From an uncultured Actinomycetes bacterium (GTDB lineage: Bacteria > Actinomycetota > Thermoleophilia > Solirubrobacterales > Solirubrobacteraceae): a stretch of 16,883 nucleotides of DNA. The position numbers and the translations under genes were made by a program. This document shows positions 15,026-16,883 of the stretch, piece after piece (the first letter of the stretch is position 1; each line of letters opens with the position of its first letter). The notes beneath the pieces are model-generated. The model ran no database searches. It saw only the letters and a program-made list of their open reading frames with translations, and was not told the origin of the DNA. The stretch spans positions 1 to 16,883 of the forward strand of contig CALAQT010000060.1 in assembly GCA_937888775.1 (NCBI GenBank). The letters are read 5' to 3'.

Positions 15026-16218
15026 GACAGCAGCTCGGCCCAGCGTGCGTACGATCGGGTGGCGTCGGCGTTGCCCGCGACCCAGGCTCGGGCTCGGTCT
15101 CCCGCCGCGCGACGCCCCACGGGCCCGAGGGCATCGATCTTCCGTAGCGCGTTGACCCACGCCCCGACGTTGTTCTCGGCGAGCAGCACGCCGGCCGGCC
15201 GGCGAGCCGCCAGGCCCGGTATCGCTGAGGCAACGCCCGGCAACCCGCAAGCCATCCCCTCGAGCAACGCCAACGGGCTCCCCTCCGTCACGGTCGGAAG
15301 CACAAAGAGGTCGGCAGAGGCAAGCAACGAAGCGACGTCGGCCTGCCACCCGAGCACGGGAACACCGTCAAGCGGCTGCGTCTTGCGGTGCACCACGATC
15401 TCGTCCTCACCGGCGCCCGCGAGCACCAGCTCCCAGCCGACCAGTGCAGCTGCCTGCCAGGCATCGAGCAACAGGTCAAGACGCTTCTGACGCAAGTCGA
15501 ACCGACCCGCGTACACGGCGAGCTTACGACCATGACCATCGGGATCGCCTCGGTGGTCGGCCTGACGCCGGGGTCGGAAGCGACTCAGGTCGATGCCGGC
15601 GTCCACGATCGTCAGCCGTTCGCGCGAAAGCCCCAGGTCGATCAGCTCTTGCGCAGCGTCAAGAGTCTCGGGAGCGATCCAGTGTGCACCTTTCAGCAGC
15701 GACAGAACGACGCGACGGCTGACGGATCGATGCAGGCGCGCCGTGTTACCGAGCGGGCCGACAAGCCACGTCGTGACCACGAATCGGCGTTGGCCACGGG
15801 CCGCAAGCGCTGCCACCGTGCCCTCCGGATGAAGGCCCATCCCAAAGGCCACCGACCAGCGCCCACGAAGCAGCACCGCCGCGGCAACGCCGGTGAGCAC
15901 CGACACCGCCGTGTTGATCGCGGCCGCGACCGAATGGTGATCGCGGTCCCAAGCCAAAAGCGACGGCACCGAGACGACACGGACCCCATGCGGGCGGATT
16001 TCGCTACGAGGCCGCGATCGCTGGACCCAGGTCAAGATGGTCACCGGCCGCCGGCGCGCAAGGCTGCCGGCGAGGTCGGACACGCGGTTCTGTACGCCAC
16101 CATGGGAAGCAAATCGACCAACGACAAGCAGCACGCCGGACTCATCCGACGCCGTGACACGCAGAGCCGAGTCTCGGCCCGGCCCGACCGTGTGCACCGG
16201 GTCCGAGACGGAGCTCAC
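15022..16218 (-). CDS. GT4 family glycosyltransferase
   Basis: The 398-residue protein shows a GT-B fold. The N-terminal acceptor domain includes VVGRFASHGGVQNRVSDLA, a typical glycine-rich loop. The C-terminal donor domain contains VYAGRFDLRQKRLDLLL, with the Arg and Lys that contact the nucleotide phosphates. It also has GWQADVASLLASADLFVLPT and the EGSPLALLE motif (E312, E320; E-x7-E) of retaining GT4 enzymes. It probably adds a sugar to a lipid-linked or growing glycan at the inner membrane face. The GTG at 16218 overlaps the upstream stop (GTGA). An apparent 104-residue extension up to 16530 is low-complexity shadow sequence and is rejected. Donor and acceptor are unknown. Confidence 0.9.
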   Translation of the reverse strand: MSSVSDPVHTVGPGRDSALRVTASDESGVLLVVGRFASHGGVQNRVSDLAGSLARRRPVTILTWVQRSRPRSEIRPHGVRVVSVPSLLAWDRDHHSVAAAINTAVSVLTGVAAAVLLRGRWSVAFGMGLHPEGTVAALAARGQRRFVVTTWLVGPLGNTARLHRSVSRRVVLSLLKGAHWIAPETLDAAQELIDLGLSRERLTIVDAGIDLSRFRPRRQADHRGDPDGHGRKLAVYAGRFDLRQKRLDLLLDAWQAAALVGWELVLAGAGEDEIVVHRKTQPLDGVPVLGWQADVASLLASADLFVLPTVTEGSPLALLEGMACGLPGVASAIPGLAARRPAGVLLAENNVGAWVNALRKIDALGPVGRRAAGDRARAWVAGNADATRSYARWAELLS

Positions 16219-16883
16219 CGCGCCGCCGCGACCCCGGCGCCCCACACGCCAAATCCAAGCGTGAGCAGAGGACTCACGCGCGCCGCCTCGCGGAGGAGCG
16301 CCGGCTGACCGGCCAGTCGCACACTCAGCGCGCCCATGCGCAGGGCCGGCGCTGCGGTCAGCAGCGGCCAGCGGCTGAAACGGCGATGAGGAAAGTCCAC
16401 ACGATCGCAAACGGCTGCGAATGACCGACCGAGGCGATATTGGTGGCGAACGAGCTCGACAAGACGAGTCCGGTTCAAGTGCCAGACCGGGGCGTCTGGG
16501 GCGAAGACCAACCGCTTCCCCAGGCCCCACGGAACTGTCAGGATCGTGTCCTCCCCTGGCCAGATGTCTTCGTGAAACCCGCCGGCCCTCTCAAAGGCAT
16601 CGCGTTTGACGAGCAGATTGCAGGTCGCCCCGTGCAGCGGCGTGCCACGCCGCCCGGGCGTCCACTCCGAGAACTCGAGTAAGTACGCGGCAGTGCCGAT
16701 CGCGTCATGGGGCGTACCGTTGTGGATCGCCCCCGCCACGGCGACCGCCGTGCCGCCGTTCATTGCAGCCCGTAGTTGGGCCAACCAGGTGGAGCCCGGA
16801 ACGGCGTCGGCGTCCAAGAACGCCAGCACCCGGCTTCCGCAGTTGATGGGCACGTGAAGTGGTCGTGATCGCTGGTGGCGACT
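16215..16883 (-). CDS. GT2 family glycosyltransferase, N-terminus outside window
   Basis: The frame is open through the right edge, so 222 C-terminal residues are visible and the nucleotide-binding N-terminus is missing. The visible part starts just before VLAFLDADAVPGSTW, the DxD metal site. It continues with TPLHGATCNLLVKRDAFERA, GGFHEDIWPGED (acceptor and base region) and VWHLNRTRLVELVRHQYRLG, typical of membrane-linked GT2 enzymes. Two hydrophobic segments near the end (WPLLTAAPALRMGAL; LLTLGFGVWGAGVAA) may anchor it to the membrane. It heads the visible part of the operon and overlaps the GT4 gene by 4 bp. Confidence 0.88.
   Translation of the reverse strand, partial: SRHQRSRPLHVPINCGSRVLAFLDADAVPGSTWLAQLRAAMNGGTAVAVAGAIHNGTPHDAIGTAAYLLEFSEWTPGRRGTPLHGATCNLLVKRDAFERAGGFHEDIWPGEDTILTVPWGLGKRLVFAPDAPVWHLNRTRLVELVRHQYRLGRSFAAVCDRVDFPHRRFSRWPLLTAAPALRMGALSVRLAGQPALLREAARVSPLLTLGFGVWGAGVAAAR

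Noticed and set aside
15026..15349. N-terminal extension of glycosyltransferase copy B
   Set aside because: The extension is antidomain-like Arg/Gly-rich sequence lying over the GT4 gene; the ATGA junction at 15025 gives a natural start.
16219..16530. N-terminal extension of the GT4 gene
   Set aside because: It overlaps the conserved C-terminal part of the GT2 gene and has shadow composition; the GTGA junction at 16218 is preferred.

Overview
The window is high-GC DNA from an actinobacterium. The best fit is Thermoleophilia/Solirubrobacterales. This rests on an exported protein with a YLALFVALGGTSYAA N-terminus, a large Ig-like surface protein and a membrane protein with an RLPREW...DFWGED N-terminus; I associate all three with that lineage from memory and have not searched. 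Start codons are often GTG, and same-strand neighbours commonly overlap by 4 bp.

Left part (1-2200): a minus-strand helix-turn-helix protein that looks like mobile-element cargo; a gene-poor stretch holding the orphan 3' half of a tRNA-Ala(CGC) and an 18-bp hairpin; an intact tRNA-Phe(GAA); and a tiny secreted Thr-rich protein. Upstream of the Thr-rich gene is an 11-bp-period direct repeat resembling an OmpR/PhoB-type operator. Next (2202-5979) come housekeeping-type genes: a SixA-like histidine phosphatase, a convergent MrfA-like DEAH helicase with a four-cysteine C-terminal cluster, and a divergent HAD phosphatase.

Middle part (5976-10580): a minus-strand operon of a short excisionase-like/BldC-like HTH protein, a helical unknown and probably a 60-residue unknown. 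It is divergent from a plus-strand operon of three membrane or exported proteins: a single-pass protein with a disordered extracytoplasmic tail, a small exported protein and a 680-residue Ig-like surface protein. A short SAEDF/DFWG motif recurs in three of these neighbours, so the two operons may act together. This is the least explained part of the window.

Right part (10854-16883): a glycan-building region. Two unrelated-looking PAPS-dependent sulfotransferases are divergent. One is translationally coupled to a small beta-rich unknown. A long minus-strand operon, still open at the right edge, encodes a GT2, a GT4 and two tandemly duplicated GT2 glycosyltransferases, joined by 4- to 10-bp overlaps. 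Together they suggest synthesis and sulfation of a surface polysaccharide or glycolipid; the acceptor is unknown.
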